This document shows, in pieces, positions 1 through 9,012 of a stretch of DNA of 47,978 nucleotides. Source of the stretch: Polyangiaceae bacterium (GTDB taxonomy: Bacteria; Myxococcota_A; Polyangia; Polyangiales; Polyangiaceae); NCBI GenBank assembly GCA_020849655.1, contig JADLFU010000111.1, positions 1 to 47,978 on the forward strand, read 5' to 3'. The first letter of the stretch is position 1. Each line of letters starts with the position of its first letter. Under the pieces are notes generated by a model, which did no database searches, was not told where the DNA came from, and saw only the letters and a list, made by a program, of their open reading frames with translations. Made by a program: the position numbers and the translations under genes.

Positions 1-1
1 C

Positions 2-1432
2 GCGAGCGTCGTCCTCCGGCGCGGCGCCGCCTACTCGCTCGACGATCTCGTGGTCTCGCGCGCTGCGCTCGCGGCGACCTTGATCTCGGCCGCGGGGCTC
101 GGCGCTTACCTCGCGCTCCGAGGGCGTGCGGCTCCTCCGTGGCGCGCGGGCGTGTGGTTGATCGCGCTCGGCGTCGCGCTCTCGACCACGGCGTTCGGTG
201 CCTTCGCCGCGTACGCAGACCGCGCGCGCGCGCAGGTGGCGCTGCCGATCGCCGCCGCGGCGCTCGGGGTGTGCTTCGGCGGTGCGTCGGCGTCGGTCGC
301 GCGGGTCGCCGTGGGGCTCACCCCGCTCCGCGTCGGCGTCCCCCGCGCGCTGTCGGCCGGTCCGGTCGCGCTCGCGCTGGTGGGCCTCCTCGCCCTCGTC
401 GCCTTGATCGAGCGCGGCGGGCCGCTGCGCGCGTCGGCGGGCCTGGGCGTCGTGTCGATCGCGCTCGGCGGCGTCGCCGCGGATCTGCTCGCCGGGGCCG
501 CGCCGGGCGCGCGTCGCGTCGCGGGGGCCTCGCTGATCGCGACCGTGCTGGTCGCGCCCTCGCTCGCGCTCGCCGAGGCGTTCACGCCGCTCGCCGAGGC
601 GGTCGCGTGGCCCGAGCCGCCCGTGTCGGCGGCGACGGGCGCGTCGTCGCGGCTGGTCGTCACGTCCGGGCGCGGCGCGTACCAGGCGTACGTCGACGGG
701 GCGCTCCGGTTCTCGTCGCTCGACGCGCACCGCAGGCGAGAGGCGCTCGCGCACCCGGCGATGCTGGCGGCCCGACGCAGGGCTCACGTGCTCGTGCTCT
801 CGGGCGGTGACGGCGGCGCGGCGCGCGAGGTCCTGCGCTGGCCCGGCGTCGCGCGCGTCGTGGTCGTCGAGCCCGACGAGGTCGTGCTCGCGGCGGGCCA
901 CGAGCACCCGGTGTTCCTCGCGCACAACGCGGGCGCGCTCCGCGATCCGCGCGTCCTCGCGGTGCGCAGCGACGTGTTCGCGTACCTCGCGCGTGGCGAC
1001 GAGAGGTTCGACGTCATCCTCCTCGACGCGCCCGAGCCCGACACGCCCGCGCGCTCCAAGCTGACGACCCGCGCGGGGTTCAAGCGGATCGCGCAGAGGC
1101 TCGCGGAGGGCGGCGTCGGCGCCGTGGCGCTGCCCTCGCCGCTCTCCCAGCGGCGCGCGTTCTCCTCCGCGCTCGCCTCGATCGCAGGCGCCGGGCTGCA
1201 CGCGCTCCCGTACCGCGCGGAGATCCCGACGTTCGGGCTCCGCGGACACGCTCTCTTCGCCCGCGCGCCGCTCGACGCGCCGCAGGGGGAGCTCCCGCCG
1301 GGGCTCTCGTGGCTGGACGCGGCCGTGCTCCGCGCGGCGTTCGCGCTCTCGCCCGACGAGCGCCCCGATCTCGCCGCGCCGCCCAGCCTGCTCCACGCGC
1401 AGGTGCTGCCGGAGGTCGGGCGCGCGCCGTGA
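2..1432 (+). CDS. Membrane-bound spermidine synthase-like aminopropyltransferase (5'-partial)
   Basis: The reading frame is open to the left edge; the first in-window start is GTG at 50, so the true start is probably upstream. Counting from that GTG, residues 1-180 hold about six hydrophobic segments and residues 200-425 a spermidine-synthase (SpeE) Rossmann domain. The signature SGGDGGAAREVL (251-262) is the nucleotide-binding loop of this family, and FSSLDAHRRREALAHPA (221-237) matches the family's substrate-gate region. The family normally has Asp-x-x-Asp at the active site; here the sequence is DAPEP (326-330), so the second Asp is Glu (E329). Putrescine aminopropyltransfer from decarboxylated SAM is the family reaction, but this substitution makes the true substrate uncertain. 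The protein should sit in the inner membrane with the catalytic domain in the cytoplasm. Confidence 0.8.
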   Translation, partial: ASVVLRRGAAYSLDDLVVSRAALAATLISAAGLGAYLALRGRAAPPWRAGVWLIALGVALSTTAFGAFAAYADRARAQVALPIAAAALGVCFGGASASVARVAVGLTPLRVGVPRALSAGPVALALVGLLALVALIERGGPLRASAGLGVVSIALGGVAADLLAGAAPGARRVAGASLIATVLVAPSLALAEAFTPLAEAVAWPEPPVSAATGASSRLVVTSGRGAYQAYVDGALRFSSLDAHRRREALAHPAMLAARRRAHVLVLSGGDGGAAREVLRWPGVARVVVVEPDEVVLAAGHEHPVFLAHNAGALRDPRVLAVRSDVFAYLARGDERFDVILLDAPEPDTPARSKLTTRAGFKRIAQRLAEGGVGAVALPSPLSQRRAFSSALASIAGAGLHALPYRAEIPTFGLRGHALFARAPLDAPQGELPPGLSWLDAAVLRAAFALSPDERPDLAAPPSLLHAQVLPEVGRAP

Positions 1433-1496
1433 CGCCTTTTCTTTCGCTTTCGTCGTCGTCCGCTGTAGGTTGCCACGAAGCCCGCGCAGGCCGCCC

Positions 1497-2324
1497 ATGA
1501 AGAAATTTTCTTCGCTCGCACTCGCTCTCTCCGTCGGTCTCTCGGTCGCTGGCGCGCTCGCGGCGGACACGTCGTACAAGGCGTGCGCCGGCCCGCCCTC
1601 GAAGGCCGATCAGGACGCGGCCAAGGGCCTCTTCGCCGCGGGTCGCACCGCGTACGAGGAGGGAGATCACCCGAAGGCCATCCAGTACTGGCGTGACGCG
1701 TTCGACCGCGACTGCACGGCGAGCCTCTTGCTCGTCAACCTCGCCAACGCCTACGAGAAATCGGGGAACCTCGACGCCGCGATCACGAGCCTCGACACCT
1801 ACCTGAAGCGCAGCCCGACGGCCGACGACGCGCCGACCATCCAGAAGCGCCTCGACAACATGCGCAAGCAGCGCGCGGCGATGGTCGCGCCGACCGCGAG
1901 CGCGAAGGCGACGGCGACCGCGGCGCCCACCGCGGCGCCCACCGCCACGCCGACCACCGCGCCCACGGAGACACCGCCCGGCGGCGACGCGAAGAAGCCC
2001 CGCATCGCGCCGCTCGTGGTCGCCGGCGCGGGCGGCGTGGTGACCCTCATCGGCGCCGTCGTGTACCTCGGCGGCAAGTCGAAGATCTCCGACGCCGAGG
2101 CGGGCTGCGGCGCCGACCGGAAGAGCTGCAGCGCGGACGCCGCCGAGAAGGGCAACTCCGGCCGCAGCCAGGTGACGACCGGCGGCATCCTGACCGTCGT
2201 CGGGCTGGCGGGCGTCGGCGGAGGCGTCGCGTGGTACCTGATGAGCAAGCCCAGCGACAAGGCCGCCGTCGCGCCCGTCGTGTCGCCCGGGTTCGCGGGG
2301 ATCACGGCCGCTGGTCGCTTCTGA
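1497..2324 (+). CDS. TPR-repeat protein with two membrane segments, myxobacterial type
   Basis: The start is ATG at 1497, giving a 275-residue protein. It begins with a signal peptide (MKKFSS then a hydrophobic run ending GALAA). Tetratricopeptide helices cover about residues 40-115, including the motif AKGLFAAGRTAYEEGDHPKA. An Ala/Thr/Pro linker follows, then a hydrophobic segment (about 170-190), a polar 30-residue loop, and a second hydrophobic segment. The C-terminus is a short tail ending in Gly-Arg-Phe. The same modular order occurs in the protein at 26965-28011, so they appear paralogous. The function is not known; such proteins are common in Polyangia envelopes and TPRs usually mediate protein contacts. 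The lipoprotein gene 13 nt downstream is probably co-transcribed. Confidence 0.75.
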   Translation: MKKFSSLALALSVGLSVAGALAADTSYKACAGPPSKADQDAAKGLFAAGRTAYEEGDHPKAIQYWRDAFDRDCTASLLLVNLANAYEKSGNLDAAITSLDTYLKRSPTADDAPTIQKRLDNMRKQRAAMVAPTASAKATATAAPTAAPTATPTTAPTETPPGGDAKKPRIAPLVVAGAGGVVTLIGAVVYLGGKSKISDAEAGCGADRKSCSADAAEKGNSGRSQVTTGGILTVVGLAGVGGGVAWYLMSKPSDKAAVAPVVSPGFAGITAAGRF

Positions 2325-2337
2325 TCGTGTCAGGATT

Positions 2338-2820
2338 GTGAGAGCGGCGCCTCGTCGCCTCTCCCGCGCCGCGCTCATCGGCGCGTGCGCCTCGCTGCTC
2401 CTCGCGATCGGGTGCAAGCAGGCGGACAAGAAGAAGGTCGCCGCCTACGCGCAGGCGTCGACGCGCACGGCGCAGCTGTTCGACGCGCTGCTGAAGGACA
2501 GGTGCCAGCGCGTCGCGAAGAGCTCGACGTGGCAGTCCGCCGTCGAGGACACGAACGCGCGGTACCCGGAGTACGTCAGGTCCTCCCAGGACGCCGTCAC
2601 GGCGTACGACGCGCTGATGAAGAGCGATCCTCCGTCGCGCGTGCTCGACCAGCAGCGCGCCGCGAGCGACGCGGGCAAGGAGCTCTCCCGGTGTCGCGAC
2701 GAGTTTCAGAAGGTCTGCACGGAGCGGTTCGGCAAGGGGCCCGAGCTCGACCGCGCCCGCGCCCAGATGGACGCCGCGCTCACCGCGTACCTGGCGGCGC
2801 TCCGGGCGGTGGGCAAGTAG
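2338..2820 (+). CDS. Small predicted lipoprotein, function unknown
   Basis: This gene uses a GTG start and encodes 160 residues. Residues 1-26 form a lipoprotein signal with LLLAIGC, so Cys26 would be lipidated; the next residue is Lys, not Asp, which by the E. coli +2 rule favours outer-membrane sorting. The mature part is charged and helical, with Cys residues near DRCQRV, SRCRDE and KVCTER that could form disulfides in the periplasm. I recognise no domain. It starts 13 nt after the TPR gene and ends one base before the stop of the convergent glycosyltransferase gene, so there is no room for a separate terminator. Confidence 0.65.
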   Translation: MRAAPRRLSRAALIGACASLLLAIGCKQADKKKVAAYAQASTRTAQLFDALLKDRCQRVAKSSTWQSAVEDTNARYPEYVRSSQDAVTAYDALMKSDPPSRVLDQQRAASDAGKELSRCRDEFQKVCTERFGKGPELDRARAQMDAALTAYLAALRAVGK

Positions 2821-2821
2821 G

Positions 2822-4210
2822 TCACCGCCTGGTCAGCACGACGTAGGTGAGCGGCCCGGCCGACACCGTCGCGCCGACGACGAACCGCTCGGCGACCCAC
2901 GGGTCCTCGGCGAGCCGGGCCTCCACCGCGCGCTCGAACGGCCCGCCGTCGCCGCGGACGCAGCCTCGCCCGCACCCGCGCCGGCGCAGCAGCACGAGCG
3001 AGTCGACGCCCCGATCGTCCAGAAAGGCAGCGGGGATCTGCTTCGAGGTGTGTCCGCCGGGGAGCGCGGCGATCGCAGGATCGGTGAGCCCCGCGAGGTC
3101 GACGACGCGCTCGCGGGTCGCGGCCGAGACCCACCCGACGTCGAGCGCGGCCACCGAGCGACGGTCGCGGAGCGGGCCTCGGGCGAGCTCGATGAGCGCC
3201 TCGCGCGTCCCCGCGATGTCAGCCATCGACGCGCGTCCGCCGGTCGCCCACGCGAACGCGAGCGCGCCGGCGCACACCGCCGCGCGCGCAGCGCCGAGCC
3301 AGGGGGGCGCGTCCGACGCGAGCGCCGCGCCGGCGAGCACGAGCGGCGGCAGCGCGGGCAAGAGCAGCCTCGAGAGCGGCATCCAGTCTCCGCCTGCCCA
3401 CGCGACCGCGCCGGCGTGCACGATCACGCTCGCGAGCTGCCAGCGAGCCTCCCGCTGCGACGGGCTCGTGAGCGCGCGCGGCGCGACGGCGAAGGCGGGC
3501 GCTCCCAGCAGCAACAGGCCGGCCGCGACGTACGGCCACCCATGCGAGAGATCCGCCGGCTTCGCGAGCACCGAGAGCGGCACGGGGCTGCCGAAGCACG
3601 CGAGTCGCGCCCCGACCACCGCGGCGAACGGCGCCGCAGCCGCGAGGCCGCGCGCGCCGCGAGCGGCGTGCGTCCCCGGCCGCGCGACCGCGAGCACGAC
3701 CACCATCGGCAGGCACTCCGGGCGGAGCGCGGCCGCGAGCCCGAGCGCGCTCGTCGAGACCGTCGCCCGCGCCGCGGTCACGCCCGCGGCGACGAGCGCG
3801 ACGACCGCGCCCGTCTCGAGCCCGCCGACCGCCCACGCGCCGACCGGCGCCGAGCCGAACACGAGGAGCGGCGCAAATCTAACGAACCCACCATCACGCA
3901 GGGCGACGGCTCGCCCGACGAGCCAGGCCGCGGTGAGCATCCCGAGCAGGCTCGTCGCGCGCGCGACGAGGAGCGCCGGCGCGCCGAGCCGCACCCAGAC
4001 CGCGAGCCACGGGGCCCACGGCAGCGGCGTGACCCCGTCCGTCACCGCGCCGCCCGCGTTGAAGCGGTAGCCGAGCCCGCCCGCCAGGTGCTCCGCGTAG
4101 CGCGCGGGGATCCACGCGTCGTCCACCACGAAGCGTCGCAGCGCGATCGCGGCGGCGAGGGTCAGCAGCGACGCGAGGAGCCCGCCCGCGAGGCCGCGCC
4201 GGTCACGCAC
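2822..4210 (-). CDS. Polytopic membrane glycosyltransferase, GT-C fold, AftB-like
   Basis: The protein is about 462 residues from GTG at 4210; the frame stays open further upstream (another GTG at 4249), so the start is approximate, chosen because it directly precedes the first transmembrane helix. The segment FVVDDAWIPARYAEHLAG (about 27-44) carries the Asp-Asp pair in the first extracytoplasmic loop typical of GT-C enzymes, followed by the family's Gly-Tyr-Arg-Phe-Asn stretch. Roughly ten hydrophobic segments follow. A soluble C-terminal region contains VVDLAGLTDPAIAALPGG, as in AftB-type lipid-linked sugar transferases. The inferred role is transfer of a sugar from a polyprenyl-phosphate donor to a periplasmic glycan; donor and acceptor cannot be read from the sequence. 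Confidence 0.7.
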   Translation of the reverse strand: MRDRRGLAGGLLASLLTLAAAIALRRFVVDDAWIPARYAEHLAGGLGYRFNAGGAVTDGVTPLPWAPWLAVWVRLGAPALLVARATSLLGMLTAAWLVGRAVALRDGGFVRFAPLLVFGSAPVGAWAVGGLETGAVVALVAAGVTAARATVSTSALGLAAALRPECLPMVVVLAVARPGTHAARGARGLAAAAPFAAVVGARLACFGSPVPLSVLAKPADLSHGWPYVAAGLLLLGAPAFAVAPRALTSPSQREARWQLASVIVHAGAVAWAGGDWMPLSRLLLPALPPLVLAGAALASDAPPWLGAARAAVCAGALAFAWATGGRASMADIAGTREALIELARGPLRDRRSVAALDVGWVSAATRERVVDLAGLTDPAIAALPGGHTSKQIPAAFLDDRGVDSLVLLRRRGCGRGCVRGDGGPFERAVEARLAEDPWVAERFVVGATVSAGPLTYVVLTRR

Positions 4211-4335
4211 GCGCCGGACGATACCGCGCGCCGCTGTGGCGGCGATCACAACTCGGTGGGGGCTGTCCAGTCCGCGGCAAACGGCCACGAAAAGTTCGGG
4301 TCGGCGGGGCGTGCTGCCTAGCATCCGCGCACTCG

Positions 4336-6600
4336 ATGAGCGGCTTCTCGATCGTCCTGGGCGCGCGCGCTGTCGCACCTGAACCGAAAGGACTCCTCGG
4401 CGTGCTGGACGTGCTGATCGACGGCACCAACATCACCGCCCGCGTGGGAGAGGGGCAGCTGCTGCCCTTCCTGCGCGACCTCGCGCACGCGACGGCCGAC
4501 CTCACGTCGCAGCGCAGAGCGCGGGTCGCGGTGCCCTTCTACCTTCGAGACGACGCGTGGGAGCTCGGGCTGCTGCGCGACGGTCGCGACGTGCTGCTCT
4601 CGGTGTACCGCCCGGCGGGCCCGGTCGAGGTCGCGGTGTTCGAGCGCCGCGTCGAGGGCGCCGCGCTGCGAGCGGGCCTCCGCGCAGCCCTCGACGACGC
4701 GCTCGCGCGGGTGGAGAGCGCAGACGCGCGCGTGGATCTCGCCTGTGCGCGCGAGATGCTCGGCCAGGTGGGGGAGCTCGAGGAGGCGCCGGCCCTCGCG
4801 CCCGCGCAGACGATCGCGATCGAGGGCGCGAGCGGCGCCCTCGCGATCCGCGGCGACGTGACGCTCCGCGCCTCGTGCGACGCGCGGCCCTCGTCGGCGC
4901 GCTCCGAGCTCCTGCCGCTCCTCGTCCCGGGGCAGCTGGAGCTGAGCATCCGCGGCCGATCGCGCCCGCTCGGCGAGGGCTTCGTGTTCCTCGCGGTGGA
5001 GGCGCTGCTCGCGCTCGCGGCGGAGCTGCTCGACGCCCACGAGACGGGGCGCGCGGTGCATCGACGCGTCGAGCTGCTCGGCGCCCGCCTCGTCGCGCGC
5101 GTCGCGTCGGACGGCGCGATGGGGCTGACCGTCCGGCGGCGCGGAGACGAGCCCCTCGCGGTCGGCGAGACGTTCCCGGGGGTGTCGCCGCGCGATCTCG
5201 CGCTCGCCGTGGCCGCGCTCGCGCGCTCGCTGGCCCGCGCCGTCCTGCACCACGATCGGAGCCAGGCGGGCAACCTCCGGCTCGAGACCTTCCGCGCCGC
5301 GCAGAAGGCCCTCGTCGCGCGGCTGCGCCCGCAAGCAGGGATCTCGACGCTCGTGAACGACGCGCCCGAGAGCTACCGCGCCTACGCGCAGGCCACCCGC
5401 CCGACGAGCGATCGCCCCGCGCCGCCCGGCAAGCTCCGCTACGCGCCCCGGTGGAGCCAGGCGGTGCCCGCGATCGATCTCGGCGGGACGTTCCTCTGCG
5501 GCGACGTGCTCCTCGCGCAGGGTGGACGCGAGCTGTTCGCGCTCGACCGCTCGACGGGGGAGGCGCGCTGGTCGAGGCCGCTCGGGCGCGCGGCGACGGT
5601 GCCGACGCCGGGCGGGCTCGCGAGGCTGGAGAGCTCGGGCGCGCTCTCGGTGCTCGACTTCGGGACGGGCGAGACCACGCTCTCGCTGAAGCTCGCGCCC
5701 CGCGTCGGCAGCGCGCCCGCGGGCTGCGTCGTGAACGCGCCGGGCCTGCCGAAGCTGCTCGTCGTGACCGAGGGCGACCGCTACGTGAGCGCGGTCGATC
5801 TGGTCGCGGGCGAGCTCCGCTGGCGGCACACGATCTCGCGCGGGGGCGCCTGCCGTGTCCGGCGCGCCGGGCGGCTGCTCGTGCTCGCCAACGGCGGCCC
5901 CGCCCTCACCGCGGTCGACGTGCAGAGCGGCGAGGTCGTGTGGAAGGTCGCGAGCGAGCGGCGGTTCAGCGTCGCGCCGACCTTCGACCAGGACAGCGTG
6001 TACGCGCTCTGTGGCGATCCGACCGCGGGGCGACGGGACGCCGACGCGCTCCTCGGCATCGACGCGTGGACGGGCGAGCGGCGCTTCGCCTCCCCCGTCA
6101 CGGGCCGCCTCGCCGGCGCGGCGCCGCTCGTCACCCGTGGGGTCGTCGTCGTCGCGACCCGGGGCGAGCGCGGGCTCGGCCTGTGCGCGTTCGATCGCCG
6201 CACGGGCGCCCCGCGCTGGAGCGCGCCCGCGGGCCTGCTCTCGCCGGAGGCCGCGCTCCTCGTCGTCGACGACGCCGTGTTCGCGAACACGGCCGAGGGA
6301 GAGCTCGTGGCCATCGACGCGGAGTCCGGCGACGTGCGGTACCGACGCCGGCTCTGCTCCGAGCCAGCTGACACCGCGCCGCGCCGGCTCGAGCCGGTGC
6401 TCCGGTCGGGCGCGCTGTTCGTCCCGCAGCGCGGCGTGCACGTCGTGCGCCCGAGCGACGGCGCCGACCTCGGGCAAGTGCCCTGCGATCTCATCCCGGA
6501 TCTGTTGCGCGTCGACGAGCGGTGCGACGTCTACGTCGCCGAGGAGAGCGGGCACGTCGCCGCGCTCACCGCCGGGCCGCGCCTCTCGCTCGTGCGCTGA
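4336..6600 (+). CDS. PQQ-type beta-propeller repeat protein, cytosolic
   Basis: The protein has 754 residues from ATG at 4336 and no signal peptide. The N-terminal half (1-340) is a conserved-looking region I do not recognise; it is rich in charged and aliphatic residues. From about 365 onward there are seven or eight repeats of the PQQ/pyrrolo-quinoline propeller type, seen as variations on [A/V]xDxxTGexxW: LFALDRSTGEARWSRPL, VSAVDLVAGELRWR, LTAVDVQSGEVVWK, LGIDAWTGERRF, LCAFDRRTGAPRW and VAIDAESGDVRYR. Soluble propellers without a quinone-enzyme active site usually serve as protein-interaction scaffolds, as in BamB. It lies between a divergent glycosyltransferase gene and a convergent membrane protein gene, so it is probably transcribed alone. 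Confidence 0.75.
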   Translation: MSGFSIVLGARAVAPEPKGLLGVLDVLIDGTNITARVGEGQLLPFLRDLAHATADLTSQRRARVAVPFYLRDDAWELGLLRDGRDVLLSVYRPAGPVEVAVFERRVEGAALRAGLRAALDDALARVESADARVDLACAREMLGQVGELEEAPALAPAQTIAIEGASGALAIRGDVTLRASCDARPSSARSELLPLLVPGQLELSIRGRSRPLGEGFVFLAVEALLALAAELLDAHETGRAVHRRVELLGARLVARVASDGAMGLTVRRRGDEPLAVGETFPGVSPRDLALAVAALARSLARAVLHHDRSQAGNLRLETFRAAQKALVARLRPQAGISTLVNDAPESYRAYAQATRPTSDRPAPPGKLRYAPRWSQAVPAIDLGGTFLCGDVLLAQGGRELFALDRSTGEARWSRPLGRAATVPTPGGLARLESSGALSVLDFGTGETTLSLKLAPRVGSAPAGCVVNAPGLPKLLVVTEGDRYVSAVDLVAGELRWRHTISRGGACRVRRAGRLLVLANGGPALTAVDVQSGEVVWKVASERRFSVAPTFDQDSVYALCGDPTAGRRDADALLGIDAWTGERRFASPVTGRLAGAAPLVTRGVVVVATRGERGLGLCAFDRRTGAPRWSAPAGLLSPEAALLVVDDAVFANTAEGELVAIDAESGDVRYRRRLCSEPADTAPRRLEPVLRSGALFVPQRGVHVVRPSDGADLGQVPCDLIPDLLRVDERCDVYVAEESGHVAALTAGPRLSLVR

Positions 6601-6603
6601 CCG

Positions 6604-8406
6604 TCACAAGGACGCGCCGAGCGGCTTCAGCGCTCCGCTCGCGTCCACGCGGAGCGCCCGCACGCCGTACGTCGTGCCGACGAGCGCGATCGCGAAGGTC
6701 GCCGCGGGGATCAGCTTGACGTCGAGGAACGTCCCCAGCTTCAGCGTGGCACCCTCCTCGCGCGGATCGAAGATCGCGTGATCCTCGGCGTCGCGAAGCT
6801 TCGCGATCGGCGCCACCCGGAGCCGCACGCCCCCGACCGAGCCGGCCTGGTAGACCACGGCGACCTTGTCGCCGATCGACGCCGCCGAGAAGCCCTGCGC
6901 GTCCGCGGGCGCGAGCTCGGTCTGGCCGCCGGTCATCTCGACGATGCCGCTCGCGCCGTGCGCGCACTCGCCCGCGCGCGAGCAGATCGTCTGGGCGACC
7001 GTGGCGAGGTCGGCGTCACCGCTGGCGGCGTGCGTCGTCTTCGTGATGACGAGGGACGTCGCGGAGCACGTGAGCGCGCCGCCCTTCGAGGAGGTCTTCC
7101 ATGGGCCGCTCCACTTCGACCCCGAGAACACCGCGAACGCGTCGCTCTTCCCGCCGCGCACCCGCACGAACACGCTCGCGCCGTCGGCCGACCGGCACGC
7201 CGAGATCACGTCGTCGTCGCCCGGCGCCACCTCGGTCGGCGACGGCTCGCCCATCTCGCCGATCTCGACCACCGGCCCCGCCTCACCCGGGCCGGACGGG
7301 AGCTTCCGGGCGAGCAGCTTGCCCGCCTTCGTGCGCGCGATCAGCCAGTCCCACGCGATCGAGGCGTGCAGCGGGCTCTCGAGCTCGCCCGGGCCGAACG
7401 CGGGGCGCTCGGCGGCCTGCCCCTTCGGGGGCGCGAACATCAAGGCCGCTCGCGCCTCCTTGCGCGCGACGACCCACGCGCCTCCGCCGGCGCGCAGCCA
7501 CGCGCCCAGGAGCGGCGCGCTCGCGATCTTCTCTCCGTCGGGGGTGAACACGCCCGTCGAGCCGCGATCCCCCGCGACGAACAGCGGCCGCTTGCCAGGC
7601 TCGAACGTGCCGAGCGGTCGCAGGCCCGGCGAGAGCGGCAGCGCGGCCGCGGGGAGGCGCACGCACGAGAGCCCGGTGTCGTTCGGCCCCGCGCTGCAGT
7701 GCACCGGGCCCTCGGGCACGTCCTTCTGATCGACGACGAACCCCGCGCGGTCCGTCACGACCGGGTCGGGTCGCACGTTCTTCATCGTGAACGCGCCCGA
7801 GAGCGTCCGGGGAAGCTCCTTGAACTGCGCGCTCGACCACGCGGGCCGATCGACCTTCGGCGCAGGAGCGACGCCCGCCGGCGTGGGGCCGGCCTTCAGC
7901 CCGAGCTTGTCAGCCTCGCGCCAGACCCGATCGACCTCCGGGCCGAGGTCCCGCAGCCCGCCCGTGTCGTCGGCCAGCGCCTTCGCGAGTGCGTCCGACG
8001 ACGGCGAGAGCCCCGCCTTGGCGTCGCCTGTGCCGCGCGTGTTCTCCGCCAGCTGATGCGCGAACGGGGCGCACGACGCGGGCCACGGGAGCGCGCCGCC
8101 CGCCGCGCGCCGTTGCTTCGGCACGCCGAGGACCTGGAGCTGCACCGCGCGCGCGCGCGACGAGGCGGTCTCCCTGTCCTTCAGCGGCTCAGCGCCGAGA
8201 AGGCACGCCGAGAGCGAGCTCCACACCGCGTCGCGCTCGGCCTTCGCCTTGGTGTCGAGCGCGCTGACGACGACGTACGCCCCCGCGCCGAGCGCGACCG
8301 CGCCGCCCGCCGCGAGGAAGACCACGCGCTTCCACCTGCGCTCGCTGCCGAGCGTGACCAGGAGGACGCGCGTGGAGAGATCGGCTGGGTTGGGCTTCTT
8401 CGCCAT
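6604..8406 (-). CDS. Single-pass membrane protein with large periplasmic domain, function unknown
   Basis: This protein of 600 residues starts at ATG 8406. A short basic cytoplasmic N-terminus (MAKKPNPADLSTRVLL) precedes one hydrophobic segment at about 28-50. The remaining 550 residues should be outside the inner membrane. They contain several Cys (for example HCSAGPNDTGLSC and ICSRAGECAHG) and short beta-rich, Gly-rich units that alternate in a way suggestive of a beta-propeller, though no motif is strong enough to name. The protein resembles the product at 9013-10683 in topology only. It ends 4 nt from the convergent propeller gene. A Myxococcota-specific family is likely; no function should be assigned. 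Confidence 0.7.
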   Translation of the reverse strand: MAKKPNPADLSTRVLLVTLGSERRWKRVVFLAAGGAVALGAGAYVVVSALDTKAKAERDAVWSSLSACLLGAEPLKDRETASSRARAVQLQVLGVPKQRRAAGGALPWPASCAPFAHQLAENTRGTGDAKAGLSPSSDALAKALADDTGGLRDLGPEVDRVWREADKLGLKAGPTPAGVAPAPKVDRPAWSSAQFKELPRTLSGAFTMKNVRPDPVVTDRAGFVVDQKDVPEGPVHCSAGPNDTGLSCVRLPAAALPLSPGLRPLGTFEPGKRPLFVAGDRGSTGVFTPDGEKIASAPLLGAWLRAGGGAWVVARKEARAALMFAPPKGQAAERPAFGPGELESPLHASIAWDWLIARTKAGKLLARKLPSGPGEAGPVVEIGEMGEPSPTEVAPGDDDVISACRSADGASVFVRVRGGKSDAFAVFSGSKWSGPWKTSSKGGALTCSATSLVITKTTHAASGDADLATVAQTICSRAGECAHGASGIVEMTGGQTELAPADAQGFSAASIGDKVAVVYQAGSVGGVRLRVAPIAKLRDAEDHAIFDPREEGATLKLGTFLDVKLIPAATFAIALVGTTYGVRALRVDASGALKPLGASL

Positions 8407-8510
8407 GAACGCGCATCGTCATCCCCGGCGCGCGCGCGGGTCAAGGTGGGCCGGCCCCGCGCGGGCCGCGGTCTGGCGAGGCAGCGGTGACCGTGGTACC
8501 CCTCGTCGTC

Positions 8511-8996
8511 ATGACGAAGTTCTCCGAAGGCGTCATCGGGATCTCCACCGCGGTGCTGCTCGCTGGCGGCGCGACGGGGTGCAACCGCAGCGAGGCCGCG
8601 CCGAGCCGCGAGAAGTCCAGCGCCCACGCCGTCGTCGCCGGCGCCAAGGTCGACACCGACGACTACGCCGTCGAGCTGAAGCCCGTGGGCGCCTACTCGA
8701 AGGGCAAGGAGGGCGTCATCGAGGTCGTCATCGAGGCGAAGGGCGACAAGCACATCAACGAGCAGTACCCGTTCAAGTTCACCCCGAAGGAGAGCGCCGA
8801 CGTCACCTTCAAGGGGCCGACGGGCAAGGACGGAGGGTCGTTCGACGCGAAGAAAGCCGTGCTCCGCGTGCCGTTCACGCCGACCAGGAGCGGCACCGTG
8901 AAGGTCGCCGGCAAGGTCTCGCTCTCCGTGTGCTCCGACAAGAACTGCCTGATGGAGAAGCAGGAGCTCGACCGCGACGTCTCGGTCGCCGACTGA
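8511..8996 (+). CDS. Small lipoprotein with DsbD-alpha-like domain
   Basis: ATG at 8511 gives 161 residues; a GTG at 8487 would add eight residues but would put extra residues ahead of an otherwise ordinary lipoprotein signal. The signal ends GGATGC, lipidated Cys24. The mature domain is beta-rich and finishes with SVCSDKNCLMEKQEL (139-153), where Cys141 and Cys146 are spaced CxxxxC before a Lys/Leu stretch. This resembles the redox pair of the DsbD N-terminal (alpha) immunoglobulin domain, which relays electrons to periplasmic thiol partners. No DsbD membrane domain is present, so it would act as a free-standing, membrane-anchored alpha domain. The gene is isolated between two minus-strand genes. 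Confidence 0.65.
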   Translation: MTKFSEGVIGISTAVLLAGGATGCNRSEAAPSREKSSAHAVVAGAKVDTDDYAVELKPVGAYSKGKEGVIEVVIEAKGDKHINEQYPFKFTPKESADVTFKGPTGKDGGSFDAKKAVLRVPFTPTRSGTVKVAGKVSLSVCSDKNCLMEKQELDRDVSVAD

Positions 8997-9012
8997 CGCA
9001 GGCAGCGGGGCG

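Noticed and set aside
4211-4378. Extension of the glycosyltransferase to 4378
   Set aside because: It overlaps the start of the propeller gene at 4336 and is Arg/Ser-rich; the GTG at 4210 sits immediately before the first membrane helix.
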